DNA of 52,605 bases, from contig CAKPDN010000009.1 in NCBI GenBank assembly GCA_934149005.1, positions 1-52,605 on the forward strand, in the 5' to 3' direction. The notes under the pieces are model-generated. The model made no database searches and was not told the origin of the DNA. It was given only the letters and a program-made list of their open reading frames with translations. Positions 41,967 to 50,136 of the stretch are shown in pieces; the stretch's first letter is position 1, and every line of letters begins with the position of its first letter. The position numbers and the translations under genes are program-made. This DNA is from an uncultured Clostridia bacterium. GTDB taxonomy: Bacteria; Bacillota; Clostridia; TANB77; CAG-508.

Positions 41967-43601
41967 TTAAATCATCCCTTTCATAACTTCTATTATGTTT
42001 TTGCTTAATAATGAAGCATTTTGTTTATTAGCATAATAATCTGCAAAAGCTTCAGCTATTATTTCTTGTCCTTGTTTTTTATAAGCATAACCTGAAATAT
42101 TTCTTATTAGTAAATCTTTTTCTTTTATATCATTAACACCTATTTTATTCAAGGCTTTATTTAATATTTTATTTACTGTTATATTATTTTCGCTATCAAA
42201 AACTATTGCATTATTATTGTTATGATTTAATTTTTTTATTATTTCTGTTACTGCTATATGCCCTGTTTCATGTATTGACATATCTTTATAAGTTGTGTTA
42301 TTAGGATGAAAATGCTTCTTAACATCCTTTTCATATAATTGTTTTGGAACTTTGCCATTATAAAATTTATTTTTATTTATATACATTACATACGTTCCAT
42401 CTTTTTGCAATTCTACTGCTAGTCCACCATTTTGATGGTCTATTTCTTTTATTTCTTTAATCTTTCCTTTTATATTTGGAAAATCATTGTATACTCTGCT
42501 CATATTGTTTAATAGTTCTTTTAAAACCTCTTTATCTATATGCCTTATATTTATCTTTTTGATATTGTGTTTTTCTTTTATATCTTTTTCAAATTTTATA
42601 TCAAATATATTAAATTGTTTCTCTGTTTCTAACTCAATATGCTTATTATTAGAATAATACACGATTGTACTTCTACAATAATGGAAATGATGTTGTACTG
42701 GTGGAAGATTTAAGCCCAGCACTAATCCATCACATCTAATTCTTTGTACTGTTAATTCTTTTTGTGTCTCACCATAATATCTATCAAATACATTTTCTTT
42801 GTTAATATAAAACTCTTGATTATTTAAACTATCACACATTAATGTTGTTTTATCATCTTCTACTGCAATAAATCTAACTTTTGAATTATCTTCCGTTACT
42901 TCTTTTATTCCTTCTACTTTTGCTAGATTATTTAAGCCAATCATTTGTAAATCTGCTGCACCTGATATTTTGCCATTATTTATATTAAGTTTTTGATTAT
43001 TTTGTCTATTTATTATTATCTGAAACTCACTAGAATCGATTTCTAGGTCTTTTTGTTGTTGCATATTTAAAATTGCTTGTTTATATATTTGTTGTGCGTT
43101 ATATTGTATCGTTGCTTCTATATACTGTTTCCAGTTAAAACCGCTATAATTGGGTTGGTCCAATAATGCAAGAAATAAAGCCATCGCTAATATTGATGGC
43201 TTTTTCTTTTTATTTACTTCTTTTTGTCCTTCTTCATAGTAATAGTTTGCATCTTCATACATTATTTGTTTTTCTTGTTTTTCAATTTTGTTTTGTTCTT
43301 CTATATAAGCACTATAAATAAGCAATTCTAGTATTTCACTATTCTTTACTCGTGTTCTTCTATAAATATTATTTGCTAATACTCCAAAATAGCCTGTTAA
43401 TATTTTCTGTTCTTTCCATTGCTCTATATATGTATTTATTCTTTTCTTAGTTTTATTATCTGCTATATTATATATATTTTCTGATGTAAAATTAAATGTA
43501 TCAAAGAGTTCTTGCAGTCTATTTTGTGTCTGTTTTGATGTTTTATTATATAGTTGTTTTAATTCACTCATTTTTGTATCGTGATAATTCCATACATTCA
43601 T
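41967..43601 (-). CDS. Minor head protein (MuF-type) with C-terminal zincin-like domain
   Basis: 544 residues. N-terminal two thirds: helical head-protein part (about 1-190) and MuF-like part with VQRIRCDGLVLGLNLPP, VQHHFHYCRSTIVYY (about 285-315). C-terminal third (about 345-544) contains HETGHIAVTEIIKK and EIIAEAFADYYANK, an HExxH...E metalloprotease-like signature. MuF proteins with variable toxin or enzyme domains are known polymorphic effectors of temperate phages. HETGH is HExxH-compatible (H-E-T-G-H). Confidence 0.72.
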   Translation of the reverse strand: MNVWNYHDTKMSELKQLYNKTSKQTQNRLQELFDTFNFTSENIYNIADNKTKKRINTYIEQWKEQKILTGYFGVLANNIYRRTRVKNSEILELLIYSAYIEEQNKIEKQEKQIMYEDANYYYEEGQKEVNKKKKPSILAMALFLALLDQPNYSGFNWKQYIEATIQYNAQQIYKQAILNMQQQKDLEIDSSEFQIIINRQNNQKLNINNGKISGAADLQMIGLNNLAKVEGIKEVTEDNSKVRFIAVEDDKTTLMCDSLNNQEFYINKENVFDRYYGETQKELTVQRIRCDGLVLGLNLPPVQHHFHYCRSTIVYYSNNKHIELETEKQFNIFDIKFEKDIKEKHNIKKINIRHIDKEVLKELLNNMSRVYNDFPNIKGKIKEIKEIDHQNGGLAVELQKDGTYVMYINKNKFYNGKVPKQLYEKDVKKHFHPNNTTYKDMSIHETGHIAVTEIIKKLNHNNNNAIVFDSENNITVNKILNKALNKIGVNDIKEKDLLIRNISGYAYKKQGQEIIAEAFADYYANKQNASLLSKNIIEVMKGMI

Positions 43602-43605
43602 ATTT

Positions 43606-43842
43606 CTATTCCTTTAATATTTTTAAAATTTTTTTAAAATAATGACTCTTCTTGTTATGTTTTTTACATTTGTTATATCTTTTTATATATTTATAAAGTT
43701 TGTCACTTTTTTGTATTATTGTTTTTAAATTTTCCCATGCTTTTTTTACTATTTCTTTAATTTCATTCCATACATATATAACTTCATCAACTATATGTTT
43801 AAATGTTTCAGCAATATCATTACATTCTATTGTTTTATCCAA
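43606..43842 (-). CDS. Small basic phage protein
   Basis: 78 residues: helix IAETFKHIVDEVIYVWNEIK, then a strongly basic tail (RYNKCKKHNKKSHYFKK). Between portal and MuF genes. Unknown. Confidence 0.5.
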   Translation of the reverse strand: MDKTIECNDIAETFKHIVDEVIYVWNEIKEIVKKAWENLKTIIQKSDKLYKYIKRYNKCKKHNKKSHYFKKILKILKE

Positions 43843-43855
43843 TTAAATTACCTCT

Positions 43856-45490
43856 CTATTCTTTATTAATTTGTTTATTAACTGTTTTTTCTTGTTCTTT
43901 CTTATTGTCTGCTGTTAATTTCTGAACTTTTTGTTCATCTGTTAAATCTTTCACTTTATCATCTTGTTTGTCTGCTTTATTATCCTGCTCTACACCTGTT
44001 TGTCCCATGATTTGCATTTGTTCTAAATTTTTCTGAATATTTTCTTCGTTTTGTAAATCCATTTTTGCCAATTCACTTGTTGCATCTAAATCAAGATTTA
44101 ATAAATTTATAACCGTTTCATCTGGTAATAAACCTCTTACTTTCAATGCATTTGTTATGTCTGTTGCTTTATCAGAAGGTAAATTTCTATTTAGTTTTAT
44201 TTCTATATCTCTAAAGTCATAACTTTTACCTTTTTCTTTATTAAATTTTTCCAATATTATTCTCCATCTTCTTGTTAATCCCTCAAGAAAATCTCCTTCA
44301 AATGTTGCTATATACTGTTGTAAGCTAAAGAATTTCTTTTCAAGTGCTGAATTATTATCAGCTGATGTAAATCCAAGGTCTGTCATATTAGGGCAGAATG
44401 AGCATAAACATATAATATCCATTAATGTCTTTTTATGGTTCTGTAATGCTGTATCATTTACATTCTTTTCAACCCAAGCTATGTCGCTATTTACATCTTT
44501 GTTTCCATCTAAATATCTAACTCTGCTTGTTAATACATATTCATCTTCTTTTTGCCTTGCTGGATTTATGATATCTTCGCCTTTTTCATTTTGGATAATC
44601 ATTGGATTTTCTGGTTGATATCCTATAACTTTCAATATTGCTTCATCATTATACTTAAATACATTTCTTGAATTTTGAATACATCTTTCATATGCTTTTA
44701 TTAAACTTATTACTGGTTCAAATATCGCCATTCCGTCGCAATTTTCTATTGCTGTTGCAGGAATATCATCATCCCATTTTTTAGGCTGTTTTTCTTCTTC
44801 ATTTTCTTTAAATAATGGTTCGTCTTTGAACTCTTGTTCATAAGCCGATGTGCCAAACAACTTTCTTTTTTCAGGTGTATCATAATAATATCTTTTTCCA
44901 TCTGCTGTTGTTAATTCTACCATTTGTTGATATTCACCATTTGCCATATATGTACGAATTATTCTATATATTCCTATTAGATTCTTAGGCAATGAATAAT
45001 CCCATATAGCAACTGTTTCTAATGCATCACTTCTTGCTATTGTTATTTCTCCTGTTGTTTCATCTTTATAATATATTTCATAACATGCTCTTTTTACTAA
45101 ATAATCTAATACCATATGTAAGAAATGTGAACCATCGTTGTTATAATCAACTATATGTTTTATTAACTCTTCTATTTCTTTAATTTCTTGTTCGTCATTA
45201 GTTTCGTGATTAAATAATTCTTTAATTATTTTGTCTTTATCTTTATTAAATGCTTTTACTTTATATGTCGGTGCTTTTCCTCCAAAATAACCAGCAGACA
45301 TAACACTTATATATCTTTCAAGTGGTACTTTTATGTCCTCATCATCTAGACTTGCTAGTTCTTCATCTGTTAGTTTTCTTCTGAACTTCTCATATAACTC
45401 TTTTCTTATATCTAGTTCTTCTTGTGCTTTAAAATATATATCTGTTATACTTCTTTCTTCTGCTAATTTTTCTTTGCTATATCTTAACAT
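43856..45490 (-). CDS. Phage portal protein (SPP1 gp6-like)
   Basis: 544 residues: VPLERYISVMSAGYFGGKAP, VAIWDYSLPKNLIGIYRIIR, AIENCDGMAIFEPVISLIKA, LCSFCPNMTDLGF, LDATSELAKMDLQNEE and a charged C-terminal tail. Twelve-fold DNA-entry ring; follows TerL directly, across a hairpin. GGAGG precedes the start. Confidence 0.9.
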   Translation of the reverse strand: MLRYSKEKLAEERSITDIYFKAQEELDIRKELYEKFRRKLTDEELASLDDEDIKVPLERYISVMSAGYFGGKAPTYKVKAFNKDKDKIIKELFNHETNDEQEIKEIEELIKHIVDYNNDGSHFLHMVLDYLVKRACYEIYYKDETTGEITIARSDALETVAIWDYSLPKNLIGIYRIIRTYMANGEYQQMVELTTADGKRYYYDTPEKRKLFGTSAYEQEFKDEPLFKENEEEKQPKKWDDDIPATAIENCDGMAIFEPVISLIKAYERCIQNSRNVFKYNDEAILKVIGYQPENPMIIQNEKGEDIINPARQKEDEYVLTSRVRYLDGNKDVNSDIAWVEKNVNDTALQNHKKTLMDIICLCSFCPNMTDLGFTSADNNSALEKKFFSLQQYIATFEGDFLEGLTRRWRIILEKFNKEKGKSYDFRDIEIKLNRNLPSDKATDITNALKVRGLLPDETVINLLNLDLDATSELAKMDLQNEENIQKNLEQMQIMGQTGVEQDNKADKQDDKVKDLTDEQKVQKLTADNKKEQEKTVNKQINKE

Positions 45491-45504
45491 CTTTTCCTCC
45501 TATT

Positions 45505-45533
45505 AAAAAACATCTACCTAGTAGATGTTACAT
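45505..45533 (-). terminator. Hairpin between TerL and portal genes
   Basis: AACATCTAC/GTAGATGTT around CTAG, then TTTTTT on the minus strand: a full intrinsic-terminator form inside the late operon. Confidence 0.8.
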
Positions 45534-46827
45534 TTTTATAAATGGTTTATTTGTCATTCCCATGTTTCTATTTCCTTTTATGTATTTTTCTACTGCATAT
45601 CTCATTGCATCCATCAAATGGTTAAAATCGTCTATTGGTCTATTTATCTTATTTCCAAACTTATCCTCGTCCCAAGTATAATTACTTATTTCTGTTATAA
45701 AATTTACGCATCTAGGATGTATTATTATTTCAAAGTCTTGTATAAATTGAATACCATTATTTATACTGTCTTTTCCTTTTAATGCACCTGTAATATGCCT
45801 TAATCCTAATCCTCTTAATTCATCTATTGACTTTGGTTCTGCACTATCTGCCGTTATCTTTTCTTTTGAATAGCCCATTTGATTTATTTGGTCATATATC
45901 GCTTTGTTACTCATTCCTTTTTGATATATTTCATCATATACATAAATCTTTTTGTTTTTTAAATCTATTGCACCACAAAATAGTGCTGTTGGGTCGTTTG
46001 TATAACCAAAATCCAACCCAAAAGCACTATCTAAATTTCTTATTGTATTTAATTCAAATTTTTCTTCTTTCCAATTTTCATATACTAATCCATCTACTAT
46101 ACCCCAGTTACCTAATCCAGCAACTTGATATCTTCTAGGATTATTCTTTTTCATTCTTTCAAATACTTTTTTATCTGCTTCATCTAGCCACTCGTTACAA
46201 AGATAATTTGTTGTCATTGCTAATATATCATCATCTTTAACATCAAAAAATCTTTTCTTTATCCAATGATGTTCATTCCAAGGATTTAATGTTATTGTTA
46301 TTTGTTTAAATAATCCCTCTGGTACTTCTCCGTCTTATACTTTCATCTATTACATCAAAATCAGATTCTTTTGTTATTTCGTATGCTTCTTCAATCCATA
46401 ACCAACATAAAACACCAATATCTACTGATATTGATGTTACTTTTAATGGGTCGTCTAATCCTCTGAAATATATTTTCTGTCCTGTAGGTTTGTATGTCAT
46501 TTCTAATGGACTTTCTTTTATCTCCCAAAAACTATCTACTTGTAATCTATGTATTGCCCATTTAAGTTCTGTAAAACAACTATCCTTTAATGTTCTAAAT
46601 GTCTTTCTAATTACAAGTGTATTAGCCTCTTTGTATTTCATCATGTTACTTATTATCCATAATGCTGTTGTTTTTGACTTTTTACTTGCTCTTGAGCCTT
46701 TGCATACTCTATATCTACATTTACAATGCCAATATTCTGCATAGCCTTTTCCAACTATACTTTGCAATGATATGTTATTTACTTGTTGTTGTGTATTTTT
46801 GTTTATTATTTTATTCTGTAATATCAT
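45528..46827 (-). CDS. terL: Terminase large subunit with +1 shift at CGG
   Basis: Joins to a normal 432-residue PBSX-type TerL by skipping the C of CGG at 46330-46332 (codon 166). ATPase half: KGSRASKKSKTTALW (Walker A-like), VLCWLWIEEAYEI (Walker B), IDESIRG then EVPEGLFKQITITLNPWNEHHW (cut at the join). Nuclease half: SAFGLDFGYTNDPTAL, EIYQKGMSN, ITADSAEPKSIDELR, NHLMDAMRYAVE. Frame 0 after CGG reads RSTRGII and stops; the phage could not package DNA without the shift. A Met at 46217 lies inside the fold, not at a ribosome site. Confidence 0.9.
46330..46332 (-). other. In-frame CGG at +1 frame break (TerL)
   Basis: ATA AGA CGG AGA AGT ACC. Skipping C gives AGA GGA GAA GTA CCA, i.e. IRGEVPEG, the conserved TerL motif. 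Confidence 0.9.
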
Positions 46828-47230
46828 CTGTTATCACCACTGGTATATTTCCAGCAACTTCAACTTTTTCTTTAAATGTACCATATCTTTTTCCAAGTAG
46901 TTCTGCACATTTTGTTCTATCTTGTAATGAAGCATCTAATCCAAATTGGTCTTTTTCTTCTCCTCGCATTACTTTTGTTAAGTACTGTAATACTTCATCC
47001 TGTGAGGCAATTCTTTGGTCTTCTTTTTCTTGAAGTTTTATCTTTATAAATTTGTCTAGTTTTGACAAGTTTTGTGAACCTATTCTATTAAGATTTTTTC
47101 CCTTATATCCAGCTTTCTTACAAGCTTCTGTTGCATTTGCAGTTTCTATATAATAATCAATAAATCTCTTTTGCATTTCTGTTAATGCGTTATATTCATC
47201 TTCTATATTTTCATCTTCCATCTGCCTCAC
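46811..47230 (-). CDS. terS: Terminase small subunit
   Basis: 139 residues: ALTEMQKRFIDYYIETANATEACKKAGY in parts (LTEMQKRFIDYYIE, ACKKAGYKGKN), N-terminal HTH; central DEVLQYLTKVMRGEE; C-terminal RTKCAELLGKRYGTFKEKVE. Binds pac/cos and hands DNA to TerL. Overlaps terL by 17 nt. Confidence 0.9.
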   Translation of the reverse strand: MRQMEDENIEDEYNALTEMQKRFIDYYIETANATEACKKAGYKGKNLNRIGSQNLSKLDKFIKIKLQEKEDQRIASQDEVLQYLTKVMRGEEKDQFGLDASLQDRTKCAELLGKRYGTFKEKVEVAGNIPVVITDDITE

Positions 47231-47492
47231 TTCCTTTTCTATGTTCCTCTATTAGATATTTCATTACATCTAATTTACTATAACATTCTTCTTTCTGTTT
47301 GTATCTATCTTGTAATTCAAACTCGTCTGTTTCTTCATTGTATATTTCTACTTGTTCTCTTTTCAATATTTGGTATTTAGTACAATATTTACTATTCTTT
47401 TCACTATAAAATTGAAAACTATTTATTTTGTATATTTGTCCTTTTATGGATAAGGCATATAATAGTTTATTTATATTTTTATTTACATTCAT
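47211..47492 (-). CDS. Hypothetical phage protein upstream of terS
   Basis: 93 residues: MNVNKNINKLLYALSIKGQI, then YNEETDEFELQDRYKQKEEC and KLDVMKYLIEEHRKG. Similar small proteins precede terS in many clostridial prophages; function unknown. Overlaps terS by 20 nt. GGAGAAAAT precedes the start. Confidence 0.55.
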   Translation of the reverse strand: MNVNKNINKLLYALSIKGQIYKINSFQFYSEKNSKYCTKYQILKREQVEIYNEETDEFELQDRYKQKEECYSKLDVMKYLIEEHRKGSEADGR

Positions 47493-47505
47493 ATTTTCTC
47501 CATAA

Positions 47506-47532
47506 TAAAAGAGCCTACTATTGTAAGCTCAT
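47506..47532 (-). terminator. In-operon hairpin upstream of the pre-terS gene
   Basis: GAGCTTAC-aata-GTAGGCTC (one G-T pair) then TTTTATTATGGAG on the minus strand. Confidence 0.75.
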
Positions 47533-47536
47533 TGTT

Positions 47537-47812
47537 TTATTTATTGCTATAATATTGTTTTATTTTCTCTATAGCATTTATAAGTTGCTCTTTTGTTCTA
47601 AAATTTTGTATAGTATTACTTCCAACACCTAAAATATCAATTTGTTGCAATTTTTCTATTTCTTTTAATATTTCAGGAATATTCATAGCTATACGTTCAT
47701 TTTTTAGTTTGCTCAAAATTTCATTAGCCTTATTTATTTCTTCTTTTGTTTCACAACTATTTATTATTGTTGTATTTATGACATTCCAATAATCTTTTAA
47801 CTCTTCTTCCAT
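47537..47812 (-). CDS. Hypothetical helical phage protein
   Basis: 91 residues, all helical: MEEELKDYWNVINTTIINSC, IPEILKEIEKLQQIDILGVG, QNFRTKEQLINAIEKIKQYY. GGAGGAAAAA precedes the start. Unknown. Confidence 0.5.
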   Translation of the reverse strand: MEEELKDYWNVINTTIINSCETKEEINKANEILSKLKNERIAMNIPEILKEIEKLQQIDILGVGSNTIQNFRTKEQLINAIEKIKQYYSNK

Positions 47813-47917
47813 TTTTTCCTCCTTTTAAAAAATATTTTATAATATATCTTTTAAAAAAGTTTGTCGAAATTTGGCGAATTTATTTATTTTTGTTTAAATT
47901 TAACCTTAATATCACTT

Positions 47918-48175
47918 TTATTTTAATATATTTTTCATAATTGGTTTATGCCTTTTCGCTGTAATGCCTGCCCAACAATTCACTTTACATGTTTTACATT
48001 TGTTTTGCATACATCTTGCATAGTTTTCACATTTTACTGTATTATCTATTTTTCTTGTTATTTTGCATAAATCTCTATCATTGTTTTTGTTGTCACAGTC
48101 TATACATATCGCCTTCGTGTATATTTCAAATATGTTTATATTTTTCTTTTTTAATATTTGCTCTATTGTATTCAT
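47918..48175 (-). CDS. Cys-rich phage protein
   Basis: 85 residues from the ATG at 48175 (GAAGGTG upstream). Ten Cys: AICIDCDNKN, LCKITRK, CENYARCMQNKCKTCKVNCW. Probably binds zinc or an Fe-S cluster. Unknown family. Confidence 0.55.
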   Translation of the reverse strand: MNTIEQILKKKNINIFEIYTKAICIDCDNKNNDRDLCKITRKIDNTVKCENYARCMQNKCKTCKVNCWAGITAKRHKPIMKNILK

Positions 48176-48234
48176 ACAAAACACCTTCTTCTTTTATTTA
48201 TAAACACTACGAAATATGTAAGTTATATATAATA

Positions 48235-48309
48235 TGGTGTGCTTTCTAAGAATTGAACTTAGGCACTCTGGGCTTCAACCAGATGCTCTACCAACTGAGC
48301 TAAAAGCAC
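48235..48309 (-). tRNA. tRNA-Phe (anticodon GAA), CCA encoded
   Basis: Full cloverleaf on the minus strand: acceptor GTGCTTT/AAAGCAC, D-arm GCTC/GAGC, anticodon stem TCTGG/CCAGA with loop TTGAAGC (anticodon GAA), variable GTGC, T-arm CTAAG-TTCAATT-CTTAG, discriminator A, CCA at 48235-48237. 75 nt. Lies between prophage genes rather than at a boundary, so it seems phage-borne. TTT Phe is very common in these genes. Confidence 0.92.
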
Positions 48310-48316
48310 ATATATT

Positions 48317-48420
48317 AGAACTCGCTAGGTAAGTTCTGCAAAAGTTTATATAAATACATCGAAAGGAGGTTTATTACATTCAACCAAACATAACAAACTA
48401 TATATTATCAGTTACCTAGC
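48317..48420. repeat. Inverted repeat region between tRNA-Phe and the next gene
   Basis: GCTAGGTAA (48324-48332) and TTACCTAGC (48412-48420) are perfect inverse copies 79 nt apart; AGAACT/AGTTCT (48317-48337) forms a local hairpin round the first. No gene seen. Possible tRNA processing, promoter or terminator control region. Confidence 0.55.
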
Positions 48421-48437
48421 ATACTGGTAATAACTAA

Positions 48438-48731
48438 TTAATTTTCATAAAATACTTGCTTTCCGTATTCTACTGCTACTTCATGTTCTATTTTACATCC
48501 TCTTGCTTTTTCCCAACCTTTCATAAATACTACCCCATCTACTTTTCCTATATATCTTATTGATTGAGATAACATATATATTGCAATATCTTCATTAGCT
48601 AGTGCATTCTCAAATACTGTATCTACTACTTTGTTCCCTTGTTCTTCTAATTTTTTTATTAAATTTGCTCTTTCTTCTCTTATTTGTTCATTTGTTTTAC
48701 CTTTCATAGGTTGACTTATCATTAAATTCAT
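48438..48731 (-). CDS. DUF4406-like nucleoside-deoxyribosyltransferase-fold protein
   Basis: 97 residues from the ATG at 48731 (AAAGGAAG 8 nt upstream). LMISQPMKGKTNEQIREER, then SIRYIGKVDGVVFMKGWEKARGCKIEHEVA (in parts: VDGVVFMKGWEKARGC, IEHEVAVEYG). This is the DUF4406 pattern common in phages. Possible role in nucleotide metabolism. Confidence 0.75.
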   Translation of the reverse strand: MNLMISQPMKGKTNEQIREERANLIKKLEEQGNKVVDTVFENALANEDIAIYMLSQSIRYIGKVDGVVFMKGWEKARGCKIEHEVAVEYGKQVFYEN

Positions 48732-48757
48732 TTTCATTCTTCCTTTCATAACATAAT

Positions 48758-48784
48758 AAAAAGAATAGACATTTAAAACATCTA
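48758..48784 (-). terminator. In-operon hairpin
   Basis: AGAGTAGA / TCTATTCT arms (one G-T pair) then TTTTTATTATG on the minus strand, ahead of the DUF4406-like gene. The 110 nt upstream show no gene. Confidence 0.65.
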
Positions 48785-48894
48785 CTCTTAAATCAACAAA
48801 TTGGTTGTCGCTTGGACTTATGAGATATTTCTATCTGCGACTATATATTTTTCTCAATTATATATATATCATATTTTTATGGTGTGTTTCAGTG

Positions 48895-49303
48895 CTATTT
48901 AGTGTTAACTTTATCAAACCTATTTAAAGCTATACCATTCATATGTTTCATATGTTCATAACTATAGTCCATTTCACTCGCTGTTGTTACTAATGTTTTG
49001 CCTTGTATGTATACTTTCTCTAAAATCAACTTATATGGTTGTTCTACTTTATCTAATTGTTCTAATATAGCTTTTTGCTTTTCATTTTCTTTTACTATTT
49101 TCTCTAATAATTCATTCATTGTGTCTATTAATTTTGCTACTTTTTCTGCCATACTGTCTTCTACTTCTCTACTTCCGTTTTGGCATATCTGATAATACTG
49201 CTGTTATGTTTGTTATGTTTGTTTTATATTCTTCTATGTATTGCAATCTTCCTTCTATCCATTTTTGATTATTTTTATAATCTTTTAAGTCTTCTCTAGT
49301 CAT
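48895..49303 (-). CDS. ArpU/DUF1492-type sigma-like late regulator with +1 shift at CGG
   Basis: 135 residues when the C of CGG (49175-49177, codon 43) is skipped. N-part MTREDLKDYKNNQKWIEGRL, VLSDMPK, then at the join GSREVEDSMAEKVAKLID, and a sigma-70-region-4-like end: YKLILEKVYIQGKTLVTTAS, MDYSYEHMKHMNGIALNRF. These proteins activate phage late transcription. The start overlaps the upstream stop as ATGA. In frame 0 the product is 44 residues with no DNA-binding part; the Met at 49152 lacks a ribosome site. Confidence 0.87.
49175..49177 (-). other. In-frame CGG at +1 frame break (ArpU-like)
   Basis: CCA AAA CGG AAG TAG. Skipping C gives AAA GGA AGT AGA GAA, i.e. PKGSRE, usual for the family. 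Confidence 0.9.
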
Positions 49304-49596
49304 ATCTTTTGTGCCCCTTTCTGTTTATTTTTTATATCTTCTCTTATTAATTCATCTTTTAAACTGTCTAGGATCTTATATGCTTCATTCAATTGTTGTT
49401 GATTATATTTTCTCTTGTCTAAGCTTATAAAATCTATATTTTCTAATTTGTTCATTATGTATCTTCCATCGTGTCTGTGTCTTACACTTGATCTTATTAT
49501 CTTTATTTCTTGATTATATTGTCTTTTATACATTGTTGCTAATTGATTCTTGCTTAGTCCTGCTTTCCACTTCTGAATTATTTCTTTATCTTGCAT
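49300..49596 (-). CDS. Phage protein with N-terminal HTH-like segment
   Basis: 98 residues: IIQKWKAGLSKNQLATMYKR resembles a helix-turn-helix, then SSVRHRHDGRYIMNKLENID and a helical tail. AAAGAGGTG (part of a triple repeat) precedes the start. Probably regulatory; family not recognised. Confidence 0.55.
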   Translation of the reverse strand: MQDKEIIQKWKAGLSKNQLATMYKRQYNQEIKIIRSSVRHRHDGRYIMNKLENIDFISLDKRKYNQQQLNEAYKILDSLKDELIREDIKNKQKGAQKI

Positions 49597-49599
49597 ACT

Positions 49600-49646
49600 A
49601 CACCTCTTTAGATTCTCTTTAGAAACTCTTTAGATGTAGTATGCTC
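49600..49646. repeat. Triple 11-nt repeat within an inverted repeat
   Basis: Minus strand: three CTAAAGAG copies at 11-nt spacing, the third forming the ribosome site of the 49300-49596 gene, bracketed by GCATACTACA and TGTAGTATGC. One-helical-turn phasing suggests a protein-binding operator, or an RNA switch at the ribosome site. Confidence 0.6.
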
Positions 49647-49648
49647 TT

Positions 49649-49798
49649 TTATTTATTTAATAATTCTTTTGCTTTATTTTCAAAATATTGTTTTACATCT
49701 TCTTTATTTTCCCAAACAATACCTTCTTCAAATATCTTTTCTCCCATTAAATCTATTATCTTGTCTTTTTCTTTTAGCATTACTTGTTCTTTTGTCAT
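49649..49798 (-). CDS. 49-residue phage protein
   Basis: MTKEQVMLKEKDKIIDLMGEK..., then WENKEDVKQYFENKAKELLNK. Helical, unknown. Tightly packed behind the zinc-ribbon gene. Confidence 0.5.
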   Translation of the reverse strand: MTKEQVMLKEKDKIIDLMGEKIFEEGIVWENKEDVKQYFENKAKELLNK

Positions 49799-49801
49799 AT
49801 G

Positions 49802-49996
49802 TTAGTCCTCCTCTAATTTTCTGCCACATTCAGGACAATAATTTATATTCATTTCTGCTATTCCATCTCCATAAGCTTGTATTTTTGTTTCTCCATGAAT
49901 TTTTTTTATTTCTAAATCAACCCAACTACCTTGAACTTTATACACTTCATTGCTTTTTAATCTTTCACATATTTTACACTTTTTTATTTCATCCAT
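49802..49996 (-). CDS. Zinc-ribbon phage protein
   Basis: 64 residues: CKICERLK near the N-terminus and CPECGRKLEED at the C-terminus give a four-Cys zinc site; the middle is beta-rich (VDLEIKKIHGETKIQAYG). Common small early phage protein, function unknown. Confidence 0.65.
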   Translation of the reverse strand: MDEIKKCKICERLKSNEVYKVQGSWVDLEIKKIHGETKIQAYGDGIAEMNINYCPECGRKLEED

Positions 49997-50021
49997 CTTA
50001 ATTCCTCTACTTTCTTATTAT

Positions 50022-50135
50022 TTATCCTCTTTTCATTTTTTTATTTAAGAACTTTCTTTGATATTCTCTTACATTATTTTGTCTTTGTTTTTCTTTATTT
50101 CTATTTTTTATGAATCCATTATCATTTCCGTTCAT
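50022..50135 (-). CDS. 37-residue basic peptide
   Basis: MNGNDNGFIKNRNKEKQRQN..., ending KKMKRG. Starts just behind the previous stop with AAGGGAG nearby. Basic and Asn/Gln-rich; nucleic-acid binding possible. Confidence 0.4.
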   Translation of the reverse strand: MNGNDNGFIKNRNKEKQRQNNVREYQRKFLNKKMKRG

Positions 50136-50136
50136 T

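Noticed and set aside
48235..48309. The prophage tRNA as the CGG or CGGN decoder
   Set aside because: Its anticodon loop is seven bases with GAA, so it reads Phe codons.
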